From contig JAJSPD010000002.1 in assembly GCA_021307315.1 (NCBI GenBank), positions 992,001-1,056,000 on the forward strand: DNA of 64,000 nt, read 5' to 3'. Shown here in pieces: positions 10,139 through 22,033 of this stretch. This DNA is from Bisporella sp. PMI_857 (Eukaryota; Ascomycota; Leotiomycetes; Helotiales; Helotiaceae). Below the pieces are notes generated by a model. The model saw only the letters and a program-made list of their open reading frames with translations. It had not been told where the DNA came from and did not search any database. Numbering within the stretch: position 1 is the stretch's first letter; each line of letters starts with the position of its first letter. A program made the translations under genes and the position numbers.

Positions 10139-11762
10139 TGCCTGAATTATTGCTGCAGAGGTTGTTGCACCTCTGCGGATATGTGTGAAAGCTTGTAAGT
10201 TATACGTGATGAATAAGGGCTTAGATTCTAGCATTCGGCCTGTTCATTGTGTTGGCCGAAGCGCATTTGCTATTCAATAGAGCTCGCTGTGGCTGGCCCA
10301 TCACCTCGACAATCAATATATCTTAAAACAAGAAATGCAAAGTGGCGAACCATATTTGCGTGCACTGCTCGTCGTATCCAGGATATACCTTACTGATAGC
10401 TGAACGCCCGAAACCAAATGCAGCAGTCCTGCATAGTCGCATTTCATTCCCACGCAAAACCAAGTCTAATGCTCGATGTTTTTTGATTCAGAATTTGTGA
10501 TGGAGCTCGCCTCGAAGGAGGGATAATTGTCAATTAAGGAGGCTCTGAAATTCTGTGATAAGCATTATTCCCTTACCACGACGATCCTTTTGCTGCATCC
10601 TGCTTAAAGAGGTTTTGGAGATCCTGCGTCCAGGCAATACATTGTTTCTCGGGTAGAAAACGAATTAACAATGTATCTGACATTCCTCTGAGGTGGTCCT
10701 TATCTGGGAAAATATTTCAAAGTAATGTTCATATTCTTCATATCTTGACTACTTTCGATATTACCAGGCTGCTGGTGAGCTTGGCCCACAATATCCATGA
10801 AATCAGGATCTCGTTTCTAAAAACCTCGAATCATGATATTATCTCCTATGTGTTGAAACTCTATTCGCATTAAAACTTTGAGTCTCTACGCCGAGGGGAT
10901 TTTTTGTCGCATCTCAATTTTCCCAGCTCTACTTGGCTACATTAATAAATTAACCGTTGCAGAGCTGTAAGAAATATTCTTTTGAACTAGATATAGCAAG
11001 TTATTGGATATTAGAAGGTGGGTTGAACAATGGCGTAGTTGCTCCTATCTGAGGTCAAAGGTGACTCACCTACGCGAAGATATTCCTCCATTCAGAGCGA
11101 ACTCGCAAAACAATTTCTGATTCTTTCAAGATCAGGTTACTTTTTGTTCTAAAATCTGACTCAAACTCCCTTCTTTAGTACACATTTTTTGTAGAGAAAA
11201 AAGACACTGGTTGTACTAGACGTTTGTAATTTACAGACTGTAAATTTGAGTGCTTAAGAGCAAGGCTGATACCCATCTGCAGAATACTACACTTGACAGG
11301 TGCAATGACGACCATCATTGAAAATATTTCTCTGCTGCCATCTGCATCGGAACCATATTCTCAATGAAAGACTAAGCTTACAGCCAAAGTTAGAATAAAT
11401 TATGTCCGTACACGAGCCCTTCTTCAGCTAGATTGGCTCAGTGCTTACAATATCATTAGAAGACTATGATGAAAGTTCAACTTGGCTGGGATGCGTTCCA
11501 CTGCAGATTTTCGGTTTCGAAGGATAAAGCCTTCCGGGGAGTATCATTCACCAAAGCTACAAGAATTAAAATTTTCGAAACACCAAGAAAATCACCGATG
11601 GATATGCTCTCTAAAATAATCACGGAAACTGCGCACAGCTTTCAACAAACCCATGTGCAGGGACACTCCTACCATATATGTATAGCACCCTCGTACATAG
11701 TTATATCGTACGGAACCTACAGAATACTATGCCTTTATCACTGATTCTATGATCGCGTCCCA
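10139..11762. other. AT-rich intergenic
   Basis: No supported gene. The frame 11466-11744 (92 aa) lies directly upstream of the coiled-coil remnant and might belong to it, but shows no heptads and no known motif. Confidence 0.5.
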
Positions 11763-12480
11763 CTACACCGTGTAGCTGCGGAGAAAGGACAACATCTGAA
11801 GATACGGCTAAACGCGGAACACAATGAAATATTACGCCTGCGAAGCAGACTTCTAGAGTTAGAGATTGGGAATGAGAAACTGAAGACTAGCATTGCAACG
11901 AAAGCATGGAAGATAACTCCAAGAATAGAATCTTCTAACTTGTCATAGTGCTACTGAAGGCTACAAAACAATTGATATTTTAAGAGGAGATATATTACGT
12001 GGCGAAGAAATGGGACACAATCTGTGCAAACAACTTCAGGCGGTGAAGGGCAAAAAGGGCGCTCTTCTAACAAAGGCATTGTACCTCGAAATAAGACTCA
12101 ACAATAATAGACCACTCACTCAGGTAGGCATTGACGTGAACCTTCGCATACTAGAGCGAGCATACGAGGCTCTTTATAAGCGCATACAGGTGAATTTGAT
12201 TACGAGATACTCGGCCCATGTAACACGGCCGCGCATCGTGCAATGGAAGGGCACATGCAGCCTTGTTCCTTGGAGATTATATTCCTGAACCCTACAAAGA
12301 CATTGCCAAGGACACTTTTGATGAGCTTTATGATGGAAGGTCGCTTATAATTAGGGAGAGGACGTCCAACAGACAACGGTCGGAACACCCCCCCCCCCCC
12401 CCCCCCCCAATGTGGTTCGGTATCACGGATGTCAGACAAACGTCTATAGGTGATATTATCACAGAATAGGTTGTAGAATA
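11763..12480 (+). pseudogene. Broken coiled-coil family member (copy 1)
   Basis: A first segment from about 11770 reads as a coil rich in Leu, Glu, Arg and Lys (LKIRLNAEHNEILRLRSRLL, then ELEIGNEKLK). A second frame from 12010 carries VGIDVNLRILERAYEALYKR, which resembles EIGVAIRARYLENAK in the better copy at 13976-15097. A third frame near 12242-12360 reads NGRAHAALFLGDYIPEPYKD followed by IAKDTFDELYDG, comparable to the GDAAAHRALG and FEKLYHS blocks of that copy. The segments are in different frames, and a run of 21 C residues (12388-12408) follows. I infer a decayed paralogue of an unnamed fungal family. Confidence 0.45.
12388..12408 (+). repeat. Poly-C run of 21 bases
   Basis: Twenty-one consecutive C residues on the plus strand, at the 3' end of the coiled-coil remnant. 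It is the longest single-base run I noticed in the window; length may vary between strains or be an assembly uncertainty. Confidence 0.9.
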
Positions 12481-13975
12481 GGGCATAAAAGTCTAATTGT
12501 CGAGCTAATAGAATCAACTACCTGGAGTAATTGAAATAGGGGTCGTAACGCCAAGAGCTGATTAAGCCAAATCCGACCAATAGGATTTGCCGTTTCACAA
12601 CGAACATTCAAGGTTCAGTTGAAACCTTATACCCTCGGAAAGATAAGGATAACTCGTGTTCGGACTTTCTCAGTGCTGATCGTCAATTCTGGAAGTCTAT
12701 GAATGATTATGAATCGTAGGAAGAGGCTGCTGAGGCTAAAGAGGTCAGAAAATTGCTGTTCAACCTTGAAAATCTCCCGAAAAATCTCACAAAATCTCAC
12801 AGCAAATAAGATCCGTAATCAAACTTTCTCATAAATTCTTTTTTTCCTCTTTCATTAAATCAATTCCTGGTAATTTCCTGCAGGATGGTCTGATTCCATA
12901 ATATATTATGGAAGAGGTTATGAAATGATACTCACAATGGGACTGGTTGAATATTATGCGCTGCATGGGCGTCATACTCATATTATGTATTCTGTGAATA
13001 AGGGTTTATACGGTCGTGCTGCCGTTGCTAGTATTTCTGGAGATGCTCTTTCTGAGTTATCATCAATCACTAAGGTGTGCCCTAGCCTAAATGCGCGACG
13101 AGGACATACTACGGTAGCGGCAAGTGGACGTAAGCATTGGAACCTGCTTCTAACACAAATATTAACTCTATGTCAGATTATTACCCGCTTGTGACTGGCT
13201 AAACCATTATAGTATTTTCAAAGTACCTATGAAATATGAAATAGCCTTGACACAACACCTTAACGTTGAGTTAAGATCTGCCCATAACTGGCTATGCACT
13301 AGCCCGCGTGACAGTTTGTTTGTTGGGTTTTTATGAGATTCGTAGCAAATTCTCCTTTGGCTGCTATCAGAGCCTTATTGTGGACACAAAATAAGCCGTA
13401 AGTTATGTATTTTTCACATCTTTTTATATTAGATAATTTGATTCGACTGTTATGTATCATTTGATCTGACCCCCAAAAAAACCGCATCTTCTAGAAGTCC
13501 CATCTACAATGCCTCGCCACATGGTATTCTTCATCATCTAACCCTAAATTTCAAGGTTTGACTAGGGCTCTGTACTTAATTAACGGCGGTCGAGATCGAG
13601 GAAACGTTGAGTATTCACGTGATCATAAGCAATGCTCACCAACATTCAACTTCCAACTGAACCCCTCTTCACATCCGCGCATATGTCATCTCTCGTCAGA
13701 TCACCATGATTTTATACTACTATTGTAAAATTTGACTAATCTCTATTAAAACCTTCCCAACCAAACAAAATCAGGGTGAGTTGCCAATTCTTCACATGCT
13801 TGAGGATCAGCACTTCATCTTAGTCTCGTCTTATGCAGCCCACACATTTTAATAGCTATCTAGACTCTTCAGGCTATCAGCATATATCTCCTGTTAAGCT
13901 ATCCGGTGGCTCTATCATCCCGATCAATCATTCAGACTTGTATTCAGCTAGGCAACTGTCACGAAAGAAGGCTAC
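12481..13975. other. AT-rich intergenic
   Basis: Only short frames (12925-13194 on plus, 13299-13487 on minus) with no recognisable content. No repeats seen. Confidence 0.5.
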
Positions 13976-15097
13976 ATGCGTGACGAGCTGCCACTAGAAC
14001 GGCAGTTAGCCCTGCTTCGAGAAGAGCATAAGCTGCTGCAGGAGGATTACAAGGCTTTAGATCTTTGTACCAAAGACATAAAAAAGGAAAGAAACAACTT
14101 GAAAGTGGAAATCGAGAAGCTGAGAAGCGAGAACGAAAAGCTAGAAAGAGAGGGTTTAAAGACACGGCGTGAAAGCTTGCAAGAGACGGAAGATGCAAAA
14201 TTAGACAGCGATGTTTTGAGACTAGAGACATCACGGCTGAGAAAGGAAAAGGAAGAACTAAGAGTGAAAACACAGGAGCTACGAGCAATTTTCGAGGCAG
14301 ACAAGGTAACTTTTCCAAAGTCGCGCCACGCCGCCCCATGCTCGTTATTTAGTGCTCTTTATTTTATGTAGGCACTCTAACATAAAATGTTTAATAGGCA
14401 CAGTCGGAGACCGTTTTCGAACTAGAAAGGAGAGTTCAGGAGCTTGAGAGCGAGGTTTTGCGGATAACACCAATGTATGAAATCGGCGTTGCGATTAGGG
14501 CACGATATCTAGAAAACGCCAAGTTCGCAGTTCTCACGAGCAAAGAACGGAAACGAAGTTGGAACCAGGACATTCGCGTAGCAGGTGATGCTGCTGCTCA
14601 TCGAGCACTTGGGAATATTGATAAGACCCTTTTTGAAGATGGTATATTGCCGACTAAAGAGTAAGAATATTTAATCATTAGTGTTGAATCTTTCTGAAAG
14701 AGCTCTGCTTGTTCCTGTAGACAAATGACAAGGAATGGTTGGATTTGGACTAACTTTTCGTTCGCGATACAGCCAAGAAAACTTGCGCATGGTCTTCGAG
14801 AAGCTATACCATTCCAAGCCCGAGGACTACGGAGCTATGCATCCGCACATGCAAGAGATGCTCGATTGCGAAGGGACTATCAGAACTATGCTAGTCCTCA
14901 ATGAAGACAGTAGGCCCATCCGAGAACGAGTGACAGCATTCACCAACATCGAAATTATCCGTACAAAGTATCAAAAGTTTTCGCCAGAGCAGTTCGGTGC
15001 TGACGAAGATGTACTGAGGCGTTTAGAACGGCTGAAGGAGTTGACAGAGACAATTGTTGTGCTAGACCGGAAGGCTCGGAAGGTAACCGGACCTTAA
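13976..15097 (+). CDS. Coiled-coil protein, unnamed fungal family (copy 2)
   Basis: Best model: exons 13976-14305, 14398-14641 and 14733-15097. The first 110 residues are an almost pure coiled coil (ERQLALLREEHKLLQEDYKA, IEKLRSENEKLEREG). Exon 2 joins in phase 0 across a 92-nt intron (GTAACT to AATAG) and continues the coil, then turns globular with YEIGVAIRARYLENAK and GDAAAHRALG. The second intron is doubtful: the strongest donor (GTAAGA at 14661) shifts out of frame, whereas GTATAT at 14642 with acceptor at 14732 keeps the frame and leads into FRSRYSQENLRMVFEKLYHS. It could instead be frameshifted. Related broken sequence lies at 11.8 kb. I do not recognise a named family; coil plus globular tail suggests a structural or scaffold role, which is inference. 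Confidence 0.6.
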
Positions 15098-16066
15098 ATT
15101 GTATTGGAAGAATAAGATTACCGAGCACGTGGCAAGTATCCTAGAACTGGCATACTTACTGGGGTGGCAGACAGTATTGAGGCGGCGATATATACATGTA
15201 TTCTAGCTGATGGTCGGAATCTCGCAATCTTTGGCTACTTCAAAGTTACAAATATATATGTACGATCTCCATACCTAGAATCAAAAAACTCAACCTACAA
15301 ATATCAGAGTGTTGTTTTAGTGCGAGCAAGGTGCCATGTAGTCTATGTTCTAGATTCGTACTGTCGGGCCGTCCCCATTTGATATGAGCTTACAACCCAA
15401 GGTTGACGGAACCTCTAAAAGTCCAGTGTGTCCTGAAAAAGAGCATACAGAAGTTGCAGGGTTTTGAGCGATAATGTCCCGAACCAGTATCCATCCATTA
15501 GTTATACCTGATGTGATCATTCAAAGCGCCAGGCGTTCGCACTAGACCACCACAGATATGTCCCACACTGGGTTCTGGATGAATGAATCCGTGTATCAAG
15601 GCTCTCGAAAGCAAGTAAGTTTCTTAGTTTTCGCCCGAGGATCTAAGGCTGTCGAAAAATTATATGATTCTTATATCGAAAACACGAATAGTTAGGGGTT
15701 TCCGTTTCCTCAGTAGCGTGCAAGTGCGAGTATATGCTCATCACAGGTCGTATCAAGAGCATGTTTCCCAATCTCAATCATGCGCTCTAACTTTCTATTC
15801 ATCTTGTTAACCCAATACCCCTTGAGTCTAGGTTGTCACAACTATATGTGTTAACGCCACGTAAAGCGTCTGTACATCAGAATTAGCGCGAAACTCGGTA
15901 AACGGTTGTACCATGGTTATCAGTGTGTAAAGGATTCAACAGTGTTTAGTGTAAGCTATCGTTAGAAAGAGCAAGGGAAGAAACTGAGAGAGAAAAGCAA
16001 TGGGGAAACATGCAGATATGGAATTTCAGCAGAACACCCCGCTGCCTGGTGGTCATGGATTTTTGC
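15098..16066. other. Intergenic, nothing recognised
   Basis: The frame 15164-15382 begins soon after the coiled-coil gene but shows no family features. No repeats or RNA genes seen. Confidence 0.5.
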
Positions 16067-16720
16067 CCTCAGCCTGGCGATTGTAGAGCTTTCTTTATTC
16101 CTGATTTTAGCCTCGACACTTTGAAGCTCTTTTCGATAGCAGTTTTCTCGCCCCCTAGCTTACATACCTTATCCGCAGTCTCCGAAGTCTTCTTATCGTA
16201 ATCCATCTTCTCATCCTCTAGTTGCTTGACCCGGTTATGTACTAGCTTTGTTTCCGTCACGTCTTCTCGAATTCTAGCCTTTCCTTCAAGAAAATCATAT
16301 GCACCCAGCCAATATCGTTAGATTTCACCACTAGATCATCTACCTTCGCCTGATGCTGTGCTTTGCTTCGCTTTCTCCAGCCGCTTCACATGTTGACAAA
16401 CAATATCTTTAGCTCCAAGAATTTCGAGTTTTCGGATTTTAACTCTAAAATATGCCCCAAATAGTTGTCATGCTGTATTTTCAACATGGTCATTTTTGCC
16501 TCTAATCTTTCCATCTGCGGAGCAGCCGTAGCACAATTTGGAAGGATTCCACAGCTGAAGGACCACCTGGAGCAATTCCACAATCTGTTCGAAAGGAAGC
16601 TTGGTCATAACAGAAACCAGATGGAAGACCCGACCTAAGTCTGAAACTGGTGACGAAGGCAATGGCAAGAACACGAGAGTGGCGGCGATATGGGTAAATG
16701 CGAAAAGAGTTGTTTCGCAT
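16067..16720 (-). pseudogene. Broken coiled-coil gene (locus 3), minus strand
   Basis: Two minus-strand segments are coil-like: one near 16540-16390 (PQMERLEAKMTMLKIQHDNY, then ILELKSENSKFLEL) and one near 16300-16069 (HNRVKQLEDEKMDYDKKTSE, then CKLGGEKTAIEKSFKV). They lie in different frames separated by about 80 bases with stops. An upstream segment with QIVELLQVVLQLW may be its start. It has no clear match to the GDAAAH or FEKLY blocks of the other two loci, so family membership is open. I infer a remnant or a multi-exon gene I could not assemble. Confidence 0.35.
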
Positions 16721-18075
16721 GCTTTGGAGTGTACCCTGATTTGAATCAGACTAGCTTAATATGCCTCTGCGCAATGATTCCCTCTTCTGTCGTGTGATTA
16801 CTTGCTTGCTTCATCGCTATATCACAAGTCTTTTGAACTATTCCCCTACATCCGGTTCGAACAGCGTCACATGTACCTGTTTTTTATGATACTACTCTCC
16901 AGGATGATTATTCTAGGTGATTTGGAATAGCTACTTTCTAGAGAATGGTTTTATTTAATGATGAGGAATGGCTACAAGTTGCATATTTAAGACATGTAGC
17001 CTAGTCCTCACCAATCAATCTCAGGAGCTGACTGATTAATACACTTAAGATCCCGCTGGAAAGTCCACGTCTGACTACCAGGCAAAACTCGTGCAAAACT
17101 TAATCGCTGTGCCTTTGTACATGTACACTTTGTGTTCGTCCTGTACCATATCAAAACTTAATTTCTACCCAAAAAGAGGGTGTTTTGATTACATGACATG
17201 TTGGATAAACGGGGTATAGAGCTCACTAACCTGCTAACCGACAAGATTGTGCAGATCCCTTCGCCAAACTCCGACCATACTGCTCGGGATATGGTACGAA
17301 AGTCAACAAAAGCAACATATGGATTCAGCCAAGTGGCCTAGACCATGTACCTGAATCTAGAACTGTGCTTCGTTCCTTTGTATTTATTTTAAAGATTTTT
17401 TTTTTTTAAACTTTTCTTCTGTGTATATTCTAAACCCCTACTTTTGAGAAGCATGAGAGGAAAGCAAAAATCGATAAATTAGATGAGTAACTCGCATAGA
17501 TCCTGTTATAGATCTTGTTACTGAATATGGTAGCGAAGTGCCATCATCAAAGCCTCGGTTTCGATGTGTGTGCGTTAATTCTTATGAGCCGCGTACGACC
17601 AAATACCGTAGATTTTCGGTATCTTTAACACTATATCAAATCTCGGGATTTGTGCACAAGCTGGAAGAAACGGAGTTCTTGATGTGCGGAGATGGGAATA
17701 GCCGGACCTCAGCCATGGCGCTGGATATGATCAGATCCGGCGTTGCACGTGGGCGACAAATATTAGACAGATAGCACAACATCTTGCGCATTCCGAGGTG
17801 GCTGGATCACGGATTGGCGAATGAGATGTGAAGAATTGATGCTTACAGCGAGTCTAACGGGTATTATGGATTATTTTCCCGGAGACGCTGCCGATCCCGC
17901 TCAACCCCTCTGTTTAAACGATTTTAGTGTGCACAGTCTAAATCTCCCCCGAGGAACATGACAACTTGACCTTATCACCGTTTCCCTCCCAACACCAACA
18001 TTGTTGGAAACCAAAATACTGCACTCTAAAACACGAACGTCAACTTCAATTGACTCACGGCGAGAATCTGCCACC
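16721..18075. other. Intergenic, upstream of HEM1
   Basis: No supported gene; 17538-17774 is a short frame without known features. A T run lies at 17398-17407. The last 130 bases before the HEM1 start are rich in CA and CT on the plus strand, as in fungal 5' leaders. Confidence 0.5.
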
Positions 18076-19972
18076 ATGGAAGCCCTTCTCCACCAGTCAA
18101 AGGCCATGTGCCCGTTCTTGAACAAAACTTCACCCACCGCTCTTCGAGCGCTGTCGACTTCTGCTCGCCACTCATCTTCCCCGGGAGGAGGCAGCATGTC
18201 CAATTTGACCAAGATTGCTCGCCGCTGCCCTGTTATGGGCCCAGCCATGCACGCAGCTAAGTCTCGTGGAATGGGAGCTGGTGGCGTGTCTGCTATGAGA
18301 GCTTTCTCTGGAAGAACCAACACCGGAAAGGCCAAGCTGCACACCACTCGCCCGGCTGGCGCGAAAATTGAGGATACGCTTTTTGGGCGAGAAGAAAGTG
18401 AGTTCCACAACTTATATCTTTGAATTCATAACTAACATCAGAAAAGTTCTGTCCAAGGTTAAGCCTGTCCTCCCAGCCGATCTTGGGGCGCATAAGCATG
18501 CAATCAAGTCCGAGGGCCACAAAGGCGCATTCAAGTTCGACTATGAGACATTCTACAATTCCGAGCTTGAGAAGAAGCACAAGGACAAGTCGTATCGCTA
18601 CTTCAACAATATAAATCGTCTGGCCAAGGAGTTTCCCCAGGCTCACATGGCGGACAAGAGCGAACGGGTAACTGTATGGTGCTCCAACGACTACCTAGGA
18701 ATGGGACGTAACCCTGAGGTTCTGAAAACTATGCATGACACTCTGAACGAATATGGAGCCGGAGCTGGCGGAACCCGAAATATCTCCGGGCACAATCAAC
18801 ATGCAGTGAAGCTAGAGGCACAAATTGCAAAACTGCATGCCAAAGAAGCAGCGTTGGTATTCACATCTTGCTATGTAGCTAACGATGCAACCCTGGCTAC
18901 TTTGGGCTCGAAGTTGCCGGGTTGCGTTATCTTTTCAGATTCTCTAAACCATGCCTCCATGATTCAAGGCATCCGCCATTCCGGCGCAAAGAAGGTTGTG
19001 TTCAAACACAATGATCTACAAGATCTCGAAGCCAAGCTTCAATCGGTGCCTATCGATGCGCCTAAAATCATAGCTTTCGAATCAGTGTATAGCATGTGTG
19101 GTAGCATTGGACCAATCGAGGGCATCTGTGACCTTGCAAAGAAGTATGGAGCACTCACCTTCCTCGATGAAGTACATGCTGTTGGCATGTACGGACCACA
19201 TGGTGCCGGCGTGGCAGAGCATCTTGACTACGAAGCGCACCTTGCTGGCAAACCTAAAGACACAATCATGGACCGCGTCGATATTATCACGGGCACTCTA
19301 GGAAAAGCCTACGGATGCGTAGGTGGCTACATCGCTGGTTCCGCAAAATTCGTCGACGCTATCCGCTCCCTCGCCCCAGGGTTCATCTTTACCACCTCTC
19401 TTCCACCCGCTACCATGGCCGGCGCCACCACTGCCATTGATTATCAAATGAACTATCACGGCGATCGTCGGCTGCAACAGCTGCATACGCGTGCTGTTAA
19501 GGATGCCCTTTCGGCAAGAGATATTCCTGTTATCCCTAATCCATCTCATATCATTCCTGTACTTGTCGGAAATGCCGCCCTGGCCAAGCGCGCCTCGGAC
19601 TTGCTACTTGAGAAACATGATATCTATGTACAATCTATCAACTATCCAACTGTGCCCGTAGGCCAGGAAAGGCTCCGCATCACGCCTACACCAGGGCACG
19701 TCAAAGAGTATCGCGACCACCTTGTTGACGCTATCGACAGCGTCTTCACCGATCTAGGCATCAAGCGCACCTCTGAGTGGGCAGCGCAGGGTGGATTTAT
19801 CGGCGTTGGAGAGCCGGAAGCGAAAGTTGAGCAGTCGCTTTGGACAGATGAGCAGCTCGGCATCACGCAGAAGATTAAGAACCTCAAGGGATCTGAGCCT
19901 GCCGCTATCATGGAGACACTCCTCGAACAGGAGAGGCTTCAGGCGTCAAGGCCTGTTGCCACTGCTGCATAA
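18076..19972 (+). CDS. HEM1: 5-aminolevulinate synthase, mitochondrial
   Basis: Catalyses condensation of glycine and succinyl-CoA to 5-aminolevulinate, the first step of haem synthesis, in the mitochondrial matrix with PLP. Two exons, 18076-18397 and 18447-19972, give 615 residues, normal for fungal enzymes. The Arg/Ser-rich N-terminus is a targeting sequence and holds two Cys-Pro haem regulatory motifs, MCPFL (Cys12) and RCPVMG (Cys51), which in relatives mediate haem feedback on import. The core shows [34 protein letters not shown] and GTLGKAYG with the PLP lysine near residue 394. The intron needs acceptor AAAAG (18446) rather than the first CAG (18441), which lies only about 6 nt from the branch A and gives the wrong frame. 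Confidence 0.95.
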
Positions 19973-20498
19973 TCTGCTTCTGATTCGCAGTTTTGCCTGT
20001 CCAAAGACATGCAAGGTGGATGCTCAGCCGACCCGAAACCACTCTCCTTCGAGCGTTGACGAAGTGTTTACATCTAGGAAATAACATGTAAGGTCTCTTG
20101 ACTTCGGCATATACATACCTAGTTATTGAAATATGACTTGCTCTATTTCCGACATATACTTAGTTCCTCCTCTGTTCAACATGATTTTATGCATATTGTG
20201 ATCACAATAAACGAACCAAGAAGGTGAACTAGTGATATCTATTTCATATGAAAGCTCCAAATCTGGCAATGCGCATCCCTATTTCCCACCATCCCCACAA
20301 ATTCTTATCAAACTCGCCGGTGCAGTATAATCCATCCAAAGACTCCAGTGCCATGCATGCAACCCTATGTTTGTCCGGATGTCCCAGATGTGAAATATGT
20401 CGTTTCGTCATTCGTGATTGAAAGATAATAAGAGTGCAGGACTTGTTAGGCTCCTCTTGCCGGCCGACATTTGCGGCCCCCTTAAACTTGGGGGCTTC
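19973..20498. other. Shared 3' region of convergent HEM1 and UBC1
   Basis: HEM1 and the ubiquitin-conjugating gene converge here. No gene, repeat or RNA seen. Confidence 0.6.
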
Positions 20499-21265
20499 TC
20501 ATGGTTCCCCAAGTAACCGTGCCGTGATATCCCCCATATACTCCTCCTCAAGCTCATAGTCCTGCCCATTATTCCGATCAATATTCACGAAGATGAACGC
20601 ATCCACCACCCGGTCAAGATCAAAACCCATACTCACGAACCGATCAATGAGATCCTTATTGTATCCTTGATATCTCGCAGCATTGTCTGCTTGAGGTTTT
20701 GGTTTCGCAGGAGTGGCTTTCTTCGGTCCCCTCTTTGTCCAGGCTGTGTGCTGTGGTGCGCTTGCATGCTTGACCGCCCATTCTCTCGCTGTTGCCTCAA
20801 ACAGGTCAGGGTTATTCATCAGCTGGCTTGCTACTTGTGCATCTTGTGGATCGCTAGGCTCGGGAGAGTTGAGAAGGGATTGTAGGGAGAGGAGGGCAGA
20901 TTTGATGGTTAGGACAGGAGACCATGCAGAACTAAGGGTGTCTAGGCAGATAGCTCCCTATGTATGTCAGTGGATTGTTAACATATAGAAATCGGGGCAT
21001 ATACAGTTTGACTGCTGACATTGGGGTGCCATATCTTGGTGACGAATTTCATGATTGGAGGCTTAAAAGGATAGTCGTTGGGGAGAACCACGTCAACAAT
21101 GTATTCACCTCCTTCGTACGGTGTTTCTGGAGGTCCTGGGAAGGATGCCAGCAGGTGTGAGACATCCTTCTCATCTTGGAGCTCCGCATGGATCTGTGTC
21201 TCTTTATCTTGACGGATGTCTGAGAGCTCTTTGGTGATTCGCCGTATGCGGTTGTTCGCGCTCAT
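20499..21265 (-). CDS. UBC1: Ubiquitin-conjugating enzyme E2 with UBA (Ubc1/E2-25K)
   Basis: Accepts ubiquitin from E1 and, in this class, extends Lys48 chains that target proteins to the proteasome. Two exons on minus, 21265-21005 and 20957-20499, with a 47-nt intron (GTATAT to ACATAG) give 239 residues. The UBC fold is clear: FPGPPETPYEGG (42-53), YPFKPP (65-70), the HPN motif at 80-82, then GAICLD with catalytic Cys91 just after the intron, and WSPVLTIKSALLSLQSLL. The C-terminal 50 residues carry a UBA-like segment (YNKDLIDRFVSMGFDLDRVV), which separates this class from single-domain E2s. RPT2, a proteasome ATPase, lies divergently 0.8 kb away, though shared control is only a guess. Confidence 0.93.
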
Positions 21266-22033
21266 TGTGGAATATATAGTTTCCCTGTAGATATGAAAAT
21301 CGAGGTATGAATGTTTGTTACAGTTCGAGGAAAGGTGGTCACGAGCGAGAAAAGGACGAGTATTATATTTGAACCGGGCGAGACAGTTTTGGAGTCACAA
21401 ATAGTCTGCAAAAGCCAGTTGGAAATTGGTGAATCTTCTATTTGTGGCATTAGTAGGTGAATATGAAATAACCGGAGGATGAAGCAAAAGCACCGTGACC
21501 GAATGAATTTCGAAGGAAAAATCTCAGACGACATATAAAGAGTATGTGATAAAAGCACTCACAACACGCCTTATAATACCCGAGCACAAGCCCCTCTCCC
21601 AAGTTTGGTAGAGACCAACTTATTAGTAGAATATAGAAGAAATAAGTTTTATAAAGACCTGCAGAAGAAAAGTCGTGGAGGATGGTCAGAAAATAAATTC
21701 AAGCAGTATCGTGAGGGTCTAGTCGGCTGGCAGTCGGCTGGCAGAACTGTTTGGAAGAGATTCGGGGACTCGATGCTGAGGCTGCAATGATGCTCAGGAC
21801 TTGGAGGGGGGATGCGTTTATGTAATCGGCTCAAGGTGGGTCTAAACGTGACCTTGCCAAGAAAGGCGCGTTGCCCTCTGTCGCCTGCTAAAAGCTTGAG
21901 CTACCAAAGTACTAACAACATCAACTCTCTAGTTCTATCAACATATTCACCCTCCTATTGTCAATCACTTCGCAGATCTCATAATAGAGACCACAGCAAT
22001 CTAATAGCGAACTTTGACTGATCTTTTGCCAAT
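21266..22033. promoter_or_regulatory. Divergent intergenic region between UBC1 and RPT2
   Basis: This 768-base segment separates two genes transcribed away from each other that both serve ubiquitin-proteasome degradation, so it must contain both promoters. I saw no motif I can name with confidence. Short frames at 21262-21834 are not convincing genes. Confidence 0.5.

Noticed and set aside
9674..19972. A haem module formed by the GlcG/HbpS-like gene and HEM1
   Set aside because: They are 8 kb apart with unrelated genes between; fungal GlcG-like proteins are not shown to bind haem.
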